In this document: piece by piece, positions 32,242 through 41,061 of the stretch
Numbering within the stretch: position 1 is the stretch's first letter
Layout of the letters: each line of letters opens with the position of its first letter
Source: JBJKSO01 sp046703825
GTDB taxonomy: Bacteria > Chloroflexota > Dormibacteria > Aeolococcales > Bog-877
Direction of reading: 5' to 3'
Length of the DNA stretch: 42,066 bases
Assembly (NCBI GenBank): GCA_046703825.1
Contig: JBJKSO010000095.1
Location: 1 to 42,066 of the forward strand
The notes under the pieces: model-generated
What the model saw: only the letters and a program-made list of their open reading frames with translations
Databases searched by the model: none
What the model was told of the DNA's origin: nothing
Program-made: the position numbers and the translations under genes

Positions 32242-33905
32242 GGCTGGACCTCCTGTGCCTCGGTCCCGACCAGCTCGGCGGCCCGCCTGGCGAGGACGTT
32301 CTTCTGAATCTTGCCGAAGGGGGATAGCGGCATTGCCTCCACCAGCTCCAGCCGCTCCGGGTGCTTGAAGCGGGCGAGCCCGCGCTGGGTCAGGAGCCGG
32401 TTCAGCTGCTCCAGAGAGGGCGGGAGGCCGCTCCTGGGCTGGACGAAGGCGCACATGCGCTCCCCCAGAACCGGGTCCGGCATGGCAACGCAGGCCACGT
32501 TGGCCACCCGGGGGTGGCTGAGCAGCATGTCCTCCACCTCCTCGGCGCTGATCTTCTCTCCGCCGCGGTTGACCAGGTCCTTCCGGCGCCCCTCCACGAC
32601 GTAGTTGCCCGAGGGGTGGCGGCGCAGCAGATCCCCGCTGCAGTAGAAGCCGTCGGCGGTGAAGGCTCGGCGGTTGACCTCGGGGGCCCGGTAGTAGCCG
32701 CGCAGGGTGTACGGGCCCCGGCAGATGAGCTCGCCGATCTCCCCGTCGGGGACCTCGGCGCCCGCCTCGTCGACCAGCCGCACCTCGTCGTCCGGGCAGA
32801 TCGGGCGGCCCGCCGTCTGGTAACGCACCTCCTCGGGGTCGTCGAGGCGGGTGATCATCAGCAGGCCCTCGGCCATGCCGAAGACCTCCTGGACCAGGGC
32901 ATTGGGGAAGGCGTCCTCGGTCCGGCGCTTGGTCCCGGGCTGAAACTTCTGCCCGCCGCTGTTGATGACCCGCACCGAGGTGAGCTGGTGGTGGCTGAGG
33001 TGCTCGTCCTGGAGCCAGCTGAGCGCCATCGCCGGGACGATTTCCAGGTGGGTCACCTGGTGCCGGTCGATCATCGGCAGCACCTCGGCCGCGCGGGCGG
33101 TGCGCGAGAGCGCGGCCGAGGCCCCCGAGAGGAAAAAGCCCTGGATCCCCGGGGAGGCAAGCGGGAAGTTGTGCCCGATCGGAGCCGCCACCAAGAGCAC
33201 GTCGCCCGGGTGGATGTCGTTCACCGCCGCGATCAGCCGGCTGTTGTACCAGTAGTCGTTGTGGCTGCGCGGGATCACCTTGGGGATCCCGGTGGTGCCG
33301 CCGGAGAGCTGGAAGACGCAGGGGTCGTCCGGATCGATGGCGAGGCGCCTCAGGGTCGCGGCCCCGCCGCCGGGTGCGCGCTCCAGCAGCCCGCGGATGG
33401 AGTGGTGCCCGGCCAGGTCGGGGGCCTCCCCCGCCACCAGCACCAGCCCCGGCTGGGCGCGTCGGGAGCGCTGCCGCCGGGCCAGCTCCAGGCAGTCGAA
33501 GTCACCGTACCTGGGCGGAGCCGCGTAGGCGTCGGCCTCGATGAACTCAAGGTAGTGGCCGATCTCGTGCTCGCGGTGGCCGGGCAGCGCCATCAGCGGA
33601 ATCGCGCCCAGGCGCTGCAAGGCGAAGTAGAGCAAGACGAACTCGGTGCAGTTGGGCAGGTGCATCACCGCCCGCGAGCGCGGGCGCAGCCCCAGGTCGA
33701 ACAGGTTGAGGGCCAGCCGCTCGCTGGCCTCCCCAAGTTCTGCGAAGGTCCAGCGCTCCTCCCCGGCAATCAGGGCCGTTCGGTCGCCGTGCTGCCGGAA
33801 GCAGGCATCGAAGACCTCGCCGAGCGGCTGGTCGCGCCAGTAGCCGAGGCGGCGGTAACGGGACGCCAGGTCGGCCGGGAAAGGGGTGACTCCCTCCAGA
33901 GCCAC
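32238..33905 (-). CDS. AMP-dependent aryl/acyl-acid ligase 2 (DhbE-like)
   Basis: A 555-residue adenylate-forming ligase with QLSGGTTGIPKVIPRSHNDY, VFGMAEG, YCSGDLLRRHPSGNYVVEGR, DLVNRGGEKISAEEVE and PFGKIQKN with the catalytic lysine. Close paralogue of ligase 1, with the same N-terminal layout (VTPFPADLASRYRRLGYW). I chose GTG 33905 because it follows the luciferase-like gene by 8 bp with GAGGG upstream and matches the start of the paralogue; the frame extends much further, but as antisense-like Arg/Gly-rich sequence. Coupled to the amidohydrolase downstream. Confidence 0.88.
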   Translation of the reverse strand: MALEGVTPFPADLASRYRRLGYWRDQPLGEVFDACFRQHGDRTALIAGEERWTFAELGEASERLALNLFDLGLRPRSRAVMHLPNCTEFVLLYFALQRLGAIPLMALPGHREHEIGHYLEFIEADAYAAPPRYGDFDCLELARRQRSRRAQPGLVLVAGEAPDLAGHHSIRGLLERAPGGGAATLRRLAIDPDDPCVFQLSGGTTGIPKVIPRSHNDYWYNSRLIAAVNDIHPGDVLLVAAPIGHNFPLASPGIQGFFLSGASAALSRTARAAEVLPMIDRHQVTHLEIVPAMALSWLQDEHLSHHQLTSVRVINSGGQKFQPGTKRRTEDAFPNALVQEVFGMAEGLLMITRLDDPEEVRYQTAGRPICPDDEVRLVDEAGAEVPDGEIGELICRGPYTLRGYYRAPEVNRRAFTADGFYCSGDLLRRHPSGNYVVEGRRKDLVNRGGEKISAEEVEDMLLSHPRVANVACVAMPDPVLGERMCAFVQPRSGLPPSLEQLNRLLTQRGLARFKHPERLELVEAMPLSPFGKIQKNVLARRAAELVGTEAQEVQP

Positions 33906-33913
33906 GGCCGCCC

Positions 33914-34927
33914 TCAGCCCCTGCCGGCCCAGACGGCGGCCCGGCGCAGCACCGACAGGTGGTCTTCGGCCATGCGGTCGCGGCGGGGCAGGGGGTAGAT
34001 CACCGGGACTACCTGCTCGTCCAGCATCCAGCGCAGACGGGCGGAGCACTCGGAGTCTGTGCCGGTGAGGCTGAAGCGCTGCAGCAGGCGGTCGGAGACC
34101 GCTCGGGCGGCCCCGGCGAAGTTGCCCGCGTCCCAAAGCTCCTTGACCCGGCGCGCCTCCTCCTCCATTCCCGCCAGGGCGGCGATGTGGTGGTAGTGCG
34201 GGCTGGCGCAGTAGAAGGCCAGCCCCCGGCGCATCGCCATGACCGCCTCCTCGTCGGCAGGGTCGGCGCAGACCATGGTCAGGCTGGCGATCGTGACCTG
34301 GTCCGGGTCCCGGCCCGCCGCGCGGGCCCCCGCCGCCGTGAGCCGCCGGAACTCGGCCAAGGACTCCGGAATCAACCAGTTGCTGATCAGCCCGTCGGCG
34401 ACCCTGCCCGCCATGGTGGCCATCCGCGGCCCAAGGGCGGCCAGCCAGATGGGTACCCGGGCGCCCTCGGGAAGAGGTCCCTCGCGCAGGTGAAAGTCGC
34501 GCACCCCAAACCACTTCCCCTGATAGGTGGTCTTGGGCTGGGTGAGCAGGCAGCGCACGATCTCCACCGTCTCCCGCGCCCGCCCCACCGGCCGGTCCAG
34601 CTCCAGCCCGTGGCCCCGGGTCATGAAGCCGATGCCGCCGGTGCCGAGCCCGAGCGGGGCAAAGCGACCGCCGGAGAGCTCCCAGAGCGAGCGGGCCGCC
34701 ATCGCCAGCAGGGTGGGCGTGCGCGTGTAGAAGCTGACGATGCCAGTGCCGAGCGAGATGGTCTTGGTGGCTCCCGCCAGCAGCGCCAGCAGCGAGAACG
34801 CCTCCTTGCCGGATTCCTCGGTCAGCAGGAACTGGTCGTAGCCGGCATCCTCGGCGGCGCGGACGTAGTCCTGGATGCCGCCGTAGTCGAGATCACCGCT
34901 GTGCAGCGTGATGCCGAGGCTGCTCAT
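33914..34927 (-). CDS. Luciferase-like (probably F420-dependent) oxidoreductase
   Basis: A 337-residue LLM-class TIM barrel. Features: GITLHSGDLDYGGIQDYVRA at the N-terminus, ISLGTGIVSFYTRTP, SGGRFAPLGLGTGG and VPIWLAALGPRMATMAGRVADG. These match the F420-dependent subgroup (Mer/FGD-like) better than the two-component FMN monooxygenases, but cofactor choice needs a search. The ATG at 34927 fits the family start. It lies 34 bp after the CocE-type gene and 8 bp before ligase 2, in one long operon. Confidence 0.88.
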   Translation of the reverse strand: MSSLGITLHSGDLDYGGIQDYVRAAEDAGYDQFLLTEESGKEAFSLLALLAGATKTISLGTGIVSFYTRTPTLLAMAARSLWELSGGRFAPLGLGTGGIGFMTRGHGLELDRPVGRARETVEIVRCLLTQPKTTYQGKWFGVRDFHLREGPLPEGARVPIWLAALGPRMATMAGRVADGLISNWLIPESLAEFRRLTAAGARAAGRDPDQVTIASLTMVCADPADEEAVMAMRRGLAFYCASPHYHHIAALAGMEEEARRVKELWDAGNFAGAARAVSDRLLQRFSLTGTDSECSARLRWMLDEQVVPVIYPLPRRDRMAEDHLSVLRRAAVWAGRG

Positions 34928-34961
34928 CGGGCGCTCCCAGCCGGCGCAAGCTGGACCGGCA

Positions 34962-36710
34962 TCAGCCCGCTCGCTTGTCTCGGCGGAACTTGGCCATCGG
35001 CAAAGGACCGACGGGGGGAGGCAGGTGGCCCCCGGAGAGGAACGTTCCCAGCAGGTTGCCGCCGATGACCGGCACCAAAAGCCGCGAGGGATGGTGCTCG
35101 CTGTGGTGGATCCGGATGCAGGCGGCGGTGGAGCGCTGCAGATGCCCGTAGCCGGCTCCCCGGATGGCGTCCGGGGGCAGCTCCTCATCGGAGACCTTGA
35201 TGCGCACCCCGAGCCGTTCCCCGGGCCGGAGCAGCCGTGCCCCCGGAGACAGTCCCACCTGCAGGCGATAGACCTGGCCCGGCTCCAGCGGGTCGCGCCG
35301 CCGGAGCGCGGGGATTGGTCGCCACGGCCGGGACAGCTGCTCGTCCATCTCGCGGCTGCTCGCCCGCAGCCAGCCCCGGGTGAGCTCCTCCTCGCCGCCG
35401 TCGGCGAGCCTGGCGAACACCGAAACCGACAGCAGGGCTTCGGTGTCGGTGGTGCTGAGGTGGAGGTCCAGCACCATCGGCCCCATCACCTCGGTCTCCT
35501 CGACCAGCTCGGGAGAGACGAACTCCGCCGAGCCGTGGCCGAAGGGCGAGTCCTCGAAGCCGGTCGAGTGCTCGCCCGGCCACAGCTCGTGCTCGCTGAG
35601 CAGCCCTCCCTCGTGAAGCAAGAACGGCGTCCAGCGAGTCTCCGGCAAGGGCCAGTCGGCGGCCTCGCGCCAGGCGCCGCGGCCGGGCACAAACAGCCGC
35701 ACCGGCGCCTCGTCCATAAACCCGGTGTCGTTGCCCCGCAGCCAGTGGTCGAACCAGCGCAGAGCTTCGAAGTGGAGCTGGTAGAAGGGGCGATCCAGGT
35801 AGAGGGCCGGGCCGACCAGCAGCTTCTTGGGGCCGCGCCAGTTCACCCAGCTGCGAAAGGCCCCCGGCAGGTGCAGTCCGAAGAGTCCCCAGCAGGCACC
35901 CAGATAGGCGGGGATGGAGGTCTCGTGGTAGTCAACCCGCCGCTCCTGGTAGAAGGGACCATCCAAGGGCTGAAGCACGATATCGGCCACCACGGCGTTG
36001 GCCCCCTCCGGGTGCTGCAGGGCCTCCACCAGCTGGGGCACCTCGGAGATCTCCTCGTCGGCCAGTGCCGCCGCGATCGCCTCCCGGAACGCCTCTTCGC
36101 CGTGCTGCTGCCGGTACCAGCTGCGGTAGCGGATGTTGTCGAACTTGTCCTTCCACTGCAGCAGGAAGCGGTGAGAGAGGATCCCGCCGTGGTACCACAT
36201 GTCCCGGTAGAAGTCGGTCAGGCCGAAGGGGGCGAAGATCGCCCGCAACGCCGGTGGCCGGAGCATGGCCACGTGCAGCTGGATTGAGGCGAAGTAGGAG
36301 ACGCCGAACATCCCCACCGCCCCGGTGGACCAGGGCTGCTCGGCCAGCCAGCCGATCGCCTCGGCCACGTCTTGCACCTCCCTGGGGCCCATCAGCTGGT
36401 ACTCACCGCTGGAGGCACCGATCCCCCGGACGTTGAGCACCGCATGCGCGTAGCCGCGGCGCGCGAAGAAGGTGGGGTCGCCGGCCTCGATCCATCCCCG
36501 CTGGTAGCTGAACCCGCCCGGGCGGATGGGCGCGGTCTGGTACTCGTTGTTGTAGGCGTGCACGCTCAGCAGCACCGGCACCGGCTCGGTGGTCCGCGGC
36601 CGCGTCAGGGTGCCCGCCAGCTGGTTGCCGTCCGGCAGCGGCACGACGAAGTTATGGTCCTGCTCGTACTCGAAGTTCCGCGGCGATAGCTCCCAGTCAA
36701 CCCCGAACAT
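34962..36710 (-). CDS. CocE/NonD-family hydrolase
   Basis: A 582-residue α/β-hydrolase of the X-Pro dipeptidyl-peptidase S15/CocE family. The hydrolase fold covers ~30-330, with NVRGIGASSGEY and the nucleophile serine in GMFGVSYFAS, and HWLRGNDTG near the later active-site region. A C-terminal jelly-roll domain follows (~350-550; RGWLRASSREMD, PGERLGVRIK). Members hydrolyse esters or amides such as cocaine or acyl-peptides. No signal peptide is visible, so it is cytoplasmic. The ATG at 36710 has GAGGAGG 8 nt upstream. It could release the carboxylate that the ligases activate. Confidence 0.87.
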   Translation of the reverse strand: MFGVDWELSPRNFEYEQDHNFVVPLPDGNQLAGTLTRPRTTEPVPVLLSVHAYNNEYQTAPIRPGGFSYQRGWIEAGDPTFFARRGYAHAVLNVRGIGASSGEYQLMGPREVQDVAEAIGWLAEQPWSTGAVGMFGVSYFASIQLHVAMLRPPALRAIFAPFGLTDFYRDMWYHGGILSHRFLLQWKDKFDNIRYRSWYRQQHGEEAFREAIAAALADEEISEVPQLVEALQHPEGANAVVADIVLQPLDGPFYQERRVDYHETSIPAYLGACWGLFGLHLPGAFRSWVNWRGPKKLLVGPALYLDRPFYQLHFEALRWFDHWLRGNDTGFMDEAPVRLFVPGRGAWREAADWPLPETRWTPFLLHEGGLLSEHELWPGEHSTGFEDSPFGHGSAEFVSPELVEETEVMGPMVLDLHLSTTDTEALLSVSVFARLADGGEEELTRGWLRASSREMDEQLSRPWRPIPALRRRDPLEPGQVYRLQVGLSPGARLLRPGERLGVRIKVSDEELPPDAIRGAGYGHLQRSTAACIRIHHSEHHPSRLLVPVIGGNLLGTFLSGGHLPPPVGPLPMAKFRRDKRAG

Positions 36711-36735
36711 GGACAAACCCTCCTCGTCCCCGGCC

Positions 36736-38391
36736 TCAGGGCCGGATGCGTGCCACCGGCACCTGTACCAGCCGGACCCGCTGCGCGGCGAGCCCATCGG
36801 CAACCGCCTCAGCGACCTCGGCGGCGGTGGTGGCCAGGACCGCCTCGGCGCCGTATCCCCGAGCAACCGCCGCGTGATCAATCCCCGGCAGCTCGGTTCC
36901 CGGATGAAACCTGGGGTCCATCGGCACCTCGAGCAGGTTCTCGATGGCTCGCTTCACCGCCAGGTAGCCGCCGTTGTCCAGCACGATGGCCACCAGCGGA
37001 GTCTGCTGAACCACCGCCGTCCACAGGGCCTGGACGGTGAAGTGCAGGGTGCCGTCACCCACCAGCAGCACCACCGGCCGGTCGGGCTGGGCGAGCTTGG
37101 CACCCACGGCGGCGGGTAGCCCCCAGCCGAGGGCTCCTCCGCTGCTGCGCCAGAGCTGACCCCCCACCGGCACACCCAGGTGCCGGAACACCATCCTCGA
37201 CCCCCGGACCGCCTCCTCCACCAGGATCGTGCCCGGCGGCAGAACCCGGGCCACCCCGGCTGCCACCTCGGCCACCGAGACCGGGCTGGATCCGCGCGAG
37301 GCCTCCAGTTCCGTCTCCAGTCGAGCGGCCCGGGCGGCCTGCAGCTCCGCCACCTTGGCCAGCCGCGCCTCAGAGGAGCCGAGTCCCGGCTCCAGCCGCT
37401 CACACTCGGCCAGGAGCAGGTCCAGGATCGCCGAGGCGTCCCCGACGACCCCCACCTCCGTCGGCAGTCGGCGCCCGAGTTCGGCGGCATCGGGGTGCAC
37501 GTGGATCAGGCGCGCGCCCTCGGGCAGGCGCGGGTGCAGCCGGCTGGAGAAGGGGTAGAACATGCGGCACCCGACCGCCAGGACCAGGTCGCAACCGCGC
37601 AGGAGCTCCGGCTCCTCCCCGTACGCTCCCAAGAATCCGGGTGCCTGCCGCGGGTACGAGAGCGAACCAAGGTCGGTGAGGTCGGCGGCGACCACCGCCA
37701 GCCCCAGCTTTTCTGCCAGGCGCGCCGCCTGCCCGGCGGCCGCCGCCGCGAAGTTGCCCAGCACCATCAGCGGCTTGCGGGCGGCGAGCAGCATTTGGGC
37801 GGCCTCCCCGAGGCTGGCGCCGGCGGTAGCCGGCGGGAAGCTGCCCGCACCCAGGCGCGGCAGGCTCTCGGGGCGAACGTCCGCCTCCAACCGGGCCGCC
37901 ATCAGGTCCTCGGGGACGGCGAGGAAGGTCGGTCCGGTGGGCGAGCTGGCCGCGGCGGTGATGGCTCGAGCCAGATCCGGTGCCACCCAGGCGGCGGAGA
38001 GCGACTGGTGCGAACTCTTGACAAAGGGCCGCGCCAACGAGGCCAGGTCGGGATACGAGCAGAAGCCGTCCTCGGCAAGGACACCGGTGTCCTTGTGGCC
38101 AACTGTCATCACCACCGGAACCCCGTCGCGGGCGGCGTTGAACAGCTGGCTGATCCCGTTCATGGCCCCCACCGTCGTGTGCAGGCCCACCAACCCCGGG
38201 GTGCCGGTCGCCCGAGCGTACCCGTCCGCCATAGCCACCGCGACTCCCTCGTGCAGGCTCAGCACATAGCGGATCCCTGGGCGCTGCCGCAGCGCCTCCA
38301 GCAGGGGGGCCTCGGTCGACCCCGGGAGGCCAAAGAAGGTATCGACGCCGAAGGCTTCCAGGGTGGTGACGAAGCCCTCGGCCCCGTTCAC
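36736..38391 (-). CDS. Thiamine-diphosphate enzyme, benzoylformate decarboxylase-like
   Basis: A 551-residue ThDP-dependent enzyme of the acetolactate synthase/benzoylformate decarboxylase family. The PYR domain has catalytic Glu in SLHEGVAVAMADGYAR. A central domain follows (~190-320), and the PP domain carries GDGTLHFTVQALW and ends its ThDP/Mg motif in LDNGGY. Benzoylformate decarboxylase (MdlC) is the closest named type I can suggest; oxalyl-CoA or phenylpyruvate decarboxylases are alternatives. The GTG start overlaps the livF stop (GTGA), tying this enzyme to the uptake system and suggesting that an imported 2-keto acid is the substrate. Confidence 0.87.
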   Translation of the reverse strand: MNGAEGFVTTLEAFGVDTFFGLPGSTEAPLLEALRQRPGIRYVLSLHEGVAVAMADGYARATGTPGLVGLHTTVGAMNGISQLFNAARDGVPVVMTVGHKDTGVLAEDGFCSYPDLASLARPFVKSSHQSLSAAWVAPDLARAITAAASSPTGPTFLAVPEDLMAARLEADVRPESLPRLGAGSFPPATAGASLGEAAQMLLAARKPLMVLGNFAAAAAGQAARLAEKLGLAVVAADLTDLGSLSYPRQAPGFLGAYGEEPELLRGCDLVLAVGCRMFYPFSSRLHPRLPEGARLIHVHPDAAELGRRLPTEVGVVGDASAILDLLLAECERLEPGLGSSEARLAKVAELQAARAARLETELEASRGSSPVSVAEVAAGVARVLPPGTILVEEAVRGSRMVFRHLGVPVGGQLWRSSGGALGWGLPAAVGAKLAQPDRPVVLLVGDGTLHFTVQALWTAVVQQTPLVAIVLDNGGYLAVKRAIENLLEVPMDPRFHPGTELPGIDHAAVARGYGAEAVLATTAAEVAEAVADGLAAQRVRLVQVPVARIRP

Positions 38392-39152
38392 TGACCGCCA
38401 GCGAGCTGCGCCGGGGTTTGCGTCGCCGAGCGGCCCAGGAAGATCTCGCGCATGTTGGGGTCGGCCAGCACCTCCTGGGCCGGAGCGGAGACCTCCACCT
38501 TGCCGCGCACGAGCAGGCACGCCCAGTCGGCAACCTCGAGGGCGGCAACCGCCTTCTGCTCGACCAGCAGCACCGACTTGCCCAGCTTGCTCAGCGGCTT
38601 GACCTGCTCCTCCAGCACCACCCGGGACATCTCCGGGCTCAGGCTGGCGGTGGGTTCGTCGAGGACCAGCACCTTGGGGTCGAGCATCAGCACCCGCGCG
38701 ATCGCGGTCATCTTCCGCTCCCCGCCGCTCAGGGTCTCGGCGTAGCGGTGCAGCTTGTTGCGCAGCACCGGGAACACCTGGAGCACGGTCTCGATGCGCC
38801 GCTCACGCTCCGAGCGATTGCAGAGGTAGCCGCCCATCTCCAGGTTCTCCACCACCTTCAAGGAGTCGAAGACGTCGTCCAATTGCGGCACGTAGCCCAG
38901 ACCGAGGCGCGCCAGCCGCTCCAGGGGCATGCCGGTCACCTTCTGCCCGTCGAAGAACACCTCTCCCGAGATGACCCGGCACAAGCCCAGCATGGCCTTG
39001 AGCAAGGTGCTCTTGCCCGCGCCGTTGGGCCCCGCCACCGCCACCACCTGGCCGTGGGGCACGCTCAGGCTCACCCCGTCCACCACCGGGTAGTCGCCGT
39101 AGCCGGCGACCAACGCCTCGGTGGCCAGCGCCACCCCGTCAGCCGACGACAT
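38388..39152 (-). CDS. livF: Branched-chain amino-acid-type ABC transporter ATPase (LivF)
   Basis: A 254-residue ATPase with Walker A AVAGPNGAGKST, signature LSGGERKMTAIARVL, Walker B KVLVLDEPTASLSP and H-loop region LLVEQKA. In the HAAT family LivF and LivG pair to drive LivHM. It overlaps livG by 14 bp. In catabolic clusters, Liv systems often import aromatic or short carboxylic acids rather than amino acids. Confidence 0.93.
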   Translation of the reverse strand: MSSADGVALATEALVAGYGDYPVVDGVSLSVPHGQVVAVAGPNGAGKSTLLKAMLGLCRVISGEVFFDGQKVTGMPLERLARLGLGYVPQLDDVFDSLKVVENLEMGGYLCNRSERERRIETVLQVFPVLRNKLHRYAETLSGGERKMTAIARVLMLDPKVLVLDEPTASLSPEMSRVVLEEQVKPLSKLGKSVLLVEQKAVAALEVADWACLLVRGKVEVSAPAQEVLADPNMREIFLGRSATQTPAQLAGGQ

Positions 39153-39978
39153 AGGCGTCCTGGACCTCCTTGCGGGTGCGCAGCTCGGCCATCTGCCCCC
39201 GGGCGATGACCTTGCCCCAGGCCATCACCAGCACATCGGAGCAGATCCGCTCGACCGTCTCCAGCTCGTGCTCGATGATCAGCACCGTGAGCCCCTGGTC
39301 CCGCAGCCGCAGCAGGATCTCCTCCAGCTCGCGGGTCAGCTTGGGGTTAAGTCCCGCCATGGGCTCGTCCACCAGCAGGAGCTTCGGCCGCATCATCAGC
39401 GCCCGCATGATCTCTACGGCTCGGCGCTGGCCACCGCTGAGGGAGCCAGCCCGCTCGTTGGCCTTGTCGAGCATGCCGAACTGACGCATCAGGTCGAAGG
39501 CGCGGGTGGTGATTTCTTCCTCCTCCTGGCCCCAGTAGCGTCGGCCCAGCGCCAAACCGGCGGAGGTGAGCGCCTTCTGCTTCGGCACCGCCACCATCAG
39601 GTTCTCCAGGGCGGTGAGCCCGTCGAAGACCCTGGCGATCTGAAAAGTCCGCACCAGTCCATTGCGGGCACGCAGATGCATCGGCTGTCTGGTGACGTCG
39701 GACCCGGCGAAGACGATCCGGCCCGAGGTGGGCGGAGTGAACCCACTGATCACGGCCAAAGCGGTGGACTTGCCCGCCCCATTGGGTCCGATGATCCCGG
39801 TGATGGTGCCGGCGCCGATGTCAAACGAGATCCCGTCGACCGCGAGCACCCCACCGTAGCGCCGTGTCAGCTGCGTGACCCGAAGCAGGGGAGTCGCGCC
39901 GTTCTCGGAGGACCGCAGCCGAGGGCCGGACTGGGTGAGCGGATCCGCAGCCGCCGGTAGGCCGTCGGGACCGCTCAT
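39139..39978 (-). CDS. livG: Branched-chain amino-acid-type ABC transporter ATPase (LivG)
   Basis: A 279-residue ATPase. Walker A GIIGPNGAGKST, the LivG-specific GLVRTFQIARVFDGLTALEN, signature SLSGGQRRAVEIMRAL, Walker B LLLVDEPMAGLNP and IIEHELE. The first ~30 residues are a polar extension not needed for the fold. It overlaps the livM stop (ATGA) and partners livF. Confidence 0.93.
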   Translation of the reverse strand: MSGPDGLPAAADPLTQSGPRLRSSENGATPLLRVTQLTRRYGGVLAVDGISFDIGAGTITGIIGPNGAGKSTALAVISGFTPPTSGRIVFAGSDVTRQPMHLRARNGLVRTFQIARVFDGLTALENLMVAVPKQKALTSAGLALGRRYWGQEEEEITTRAFDLMRQFGMLDKANERAGSLSGGQRRAVEIMRALMMRPKLLLVDEPMAGLNPKLTRELEEILLRLRDQGLTVLIIEHELETVERICSDVLVMAWGKVIARGQMAELRTRKEVQDAYVVG

Positions 39979-41024
39979 GCGGTCGAGCTCCCGGCGCCAC
40001 CCGCCTTGCCGACCGGGGTGGACGGAAGGCCGAAACCGGCGGTGCCGCCGCCGCTGACCTCACCCGCGCTCTCGGCTGGGAGTCGGTACTTGGGTCTTCG
40101 CTCTCGGAACACGCCCTGAGGCCGCACCCAAAGAAAGACTATGGTCATGGTGCCCAAGATCATCCAGCCGAGGGCTTCGGTGAGTCCGGTGTGCGAGCTG
40201 ATCTGAGGCAGAAACTGGACGCCTTGAAGTAGCAGCACGGCGATGACAAAGGTTCCCAGGCTGACGCCGAAGTCGTTGCCCATGCCACCCACGATCACGG
40301 CGGTGAGCAGGGCCAGGGTCTCCACGTAAGCCCAGGCGCCCGGCGACCAGCCGCCGATGAACGCGACCAGCAGCGCTCCGCTGACCCCGCCGAAGGCGCC
40401 GCCGACCGCCTGGGTCATCAGCCTCATCTTGATCACGCTGAATCCCATGGCCGCGGCGGCATGCTCGTCGTCGCGCATCGCCCGCAGCGCGCGGCCCATC
40501 GGACCGCTGGTGAACCGGCGCATGACCAAGTAGCCCACCACGCAGGCGAACGCCACCATAGCGACGTACGCCCAGTCGCTGGTGGCTCCGCTCAGGTTGG
40601 CAAACGGATTGGGTATCAGGCTGATGCCGGGCTCTCCGCCCAAAAAGCTCGGAGCAGCGGCAATGACGGTCGCCGCCATGATCGAGATCACCAGCATGAC
40701 CATGGCCTGGTAGTCCTGGCGGATGCGCTTGAGTCCCGTGACCCCGATCAGGACCCCGACCACCGCTCCGACAGCGGCCGCCGCCAGGACGGCCGCGAAG
40801 AAGGGCAGCTTGTACCCAAGGATGTACTGCTGAAATCCGCCGTTGCCGGTGTCCGGACCCAGGGTCAGCACCCCATAGGTGTAGGCCCCGGCCGCGATCA
40901 CCACGATGTAGGCGAGGTTGGCGACCCCGGATACGCCGAACTCGAGGTTCAACCCCCAGGCAGCCAGCAGGTCCGTGCCCAGATAGACCAGCAGGACGAC
41001 CGCGTAGAACTCTAGGCCGGTGAT
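39975..41024 (-). CDS. livM: Branched-chain amino-acid-type ABC permease (LivM), apparent AUC start
   Basis: A ~349-residue permease of nine or so helices with the LivM signature FTSGPMGRALRAMRDDEHAA and GMGNDFGVSLG. The first transmembrane helix (EFYAVVLLVYLGTDLLAAWG) is coding and in frame, but no ATG, GTG or TTG precedes it. The first canonical start would be a TTG at 40952, which cuts the helix off. A good ribosome site GGAGGG (41036-41031) lies 6 nt before an AUC codon at 41024, giving ITGLEFY as the N-terminus. So the start is either a non-canonical AUC or a base-call error for ATG. It follows livH by 37 bp. Confidence 0.85.
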   Translation of the reverse strand: MTGLEFYAVVLLVYLGTDLLAAWGLNLEFGVSGVANLAYIVVIAAGAYTYGVLTLGPDTGNGGFQQYILGYKLPFFAAVLAAAAVGAVVGVLIGVTGLKRIRQDYQAMVMLVISIMAATVIAAAPSFLGGEPGISLIPNPFANLSGATSDWAYVAMVAFACVVGYLVMRRFTSGPMGRALRAMRDDEHAAAAMGFSVIKMRLMTQAVGGAFGGVSGALLVAFIGGWSPGAWAYVETLALLTAVIVGGMGNDFGVSLGTFVIAVLLLQGVQFLPQISSHTGLTEALGWMILGTMTIVFLWVRPQGVFRERRPKYRLPAESAGEVSGGGTAGFGLPSTPVGKAGGAGSSTA

Positions 41025-41061
41025 GGTTGACCCTCCGTTGTCAGTTTCGCATCCGCGCTGG

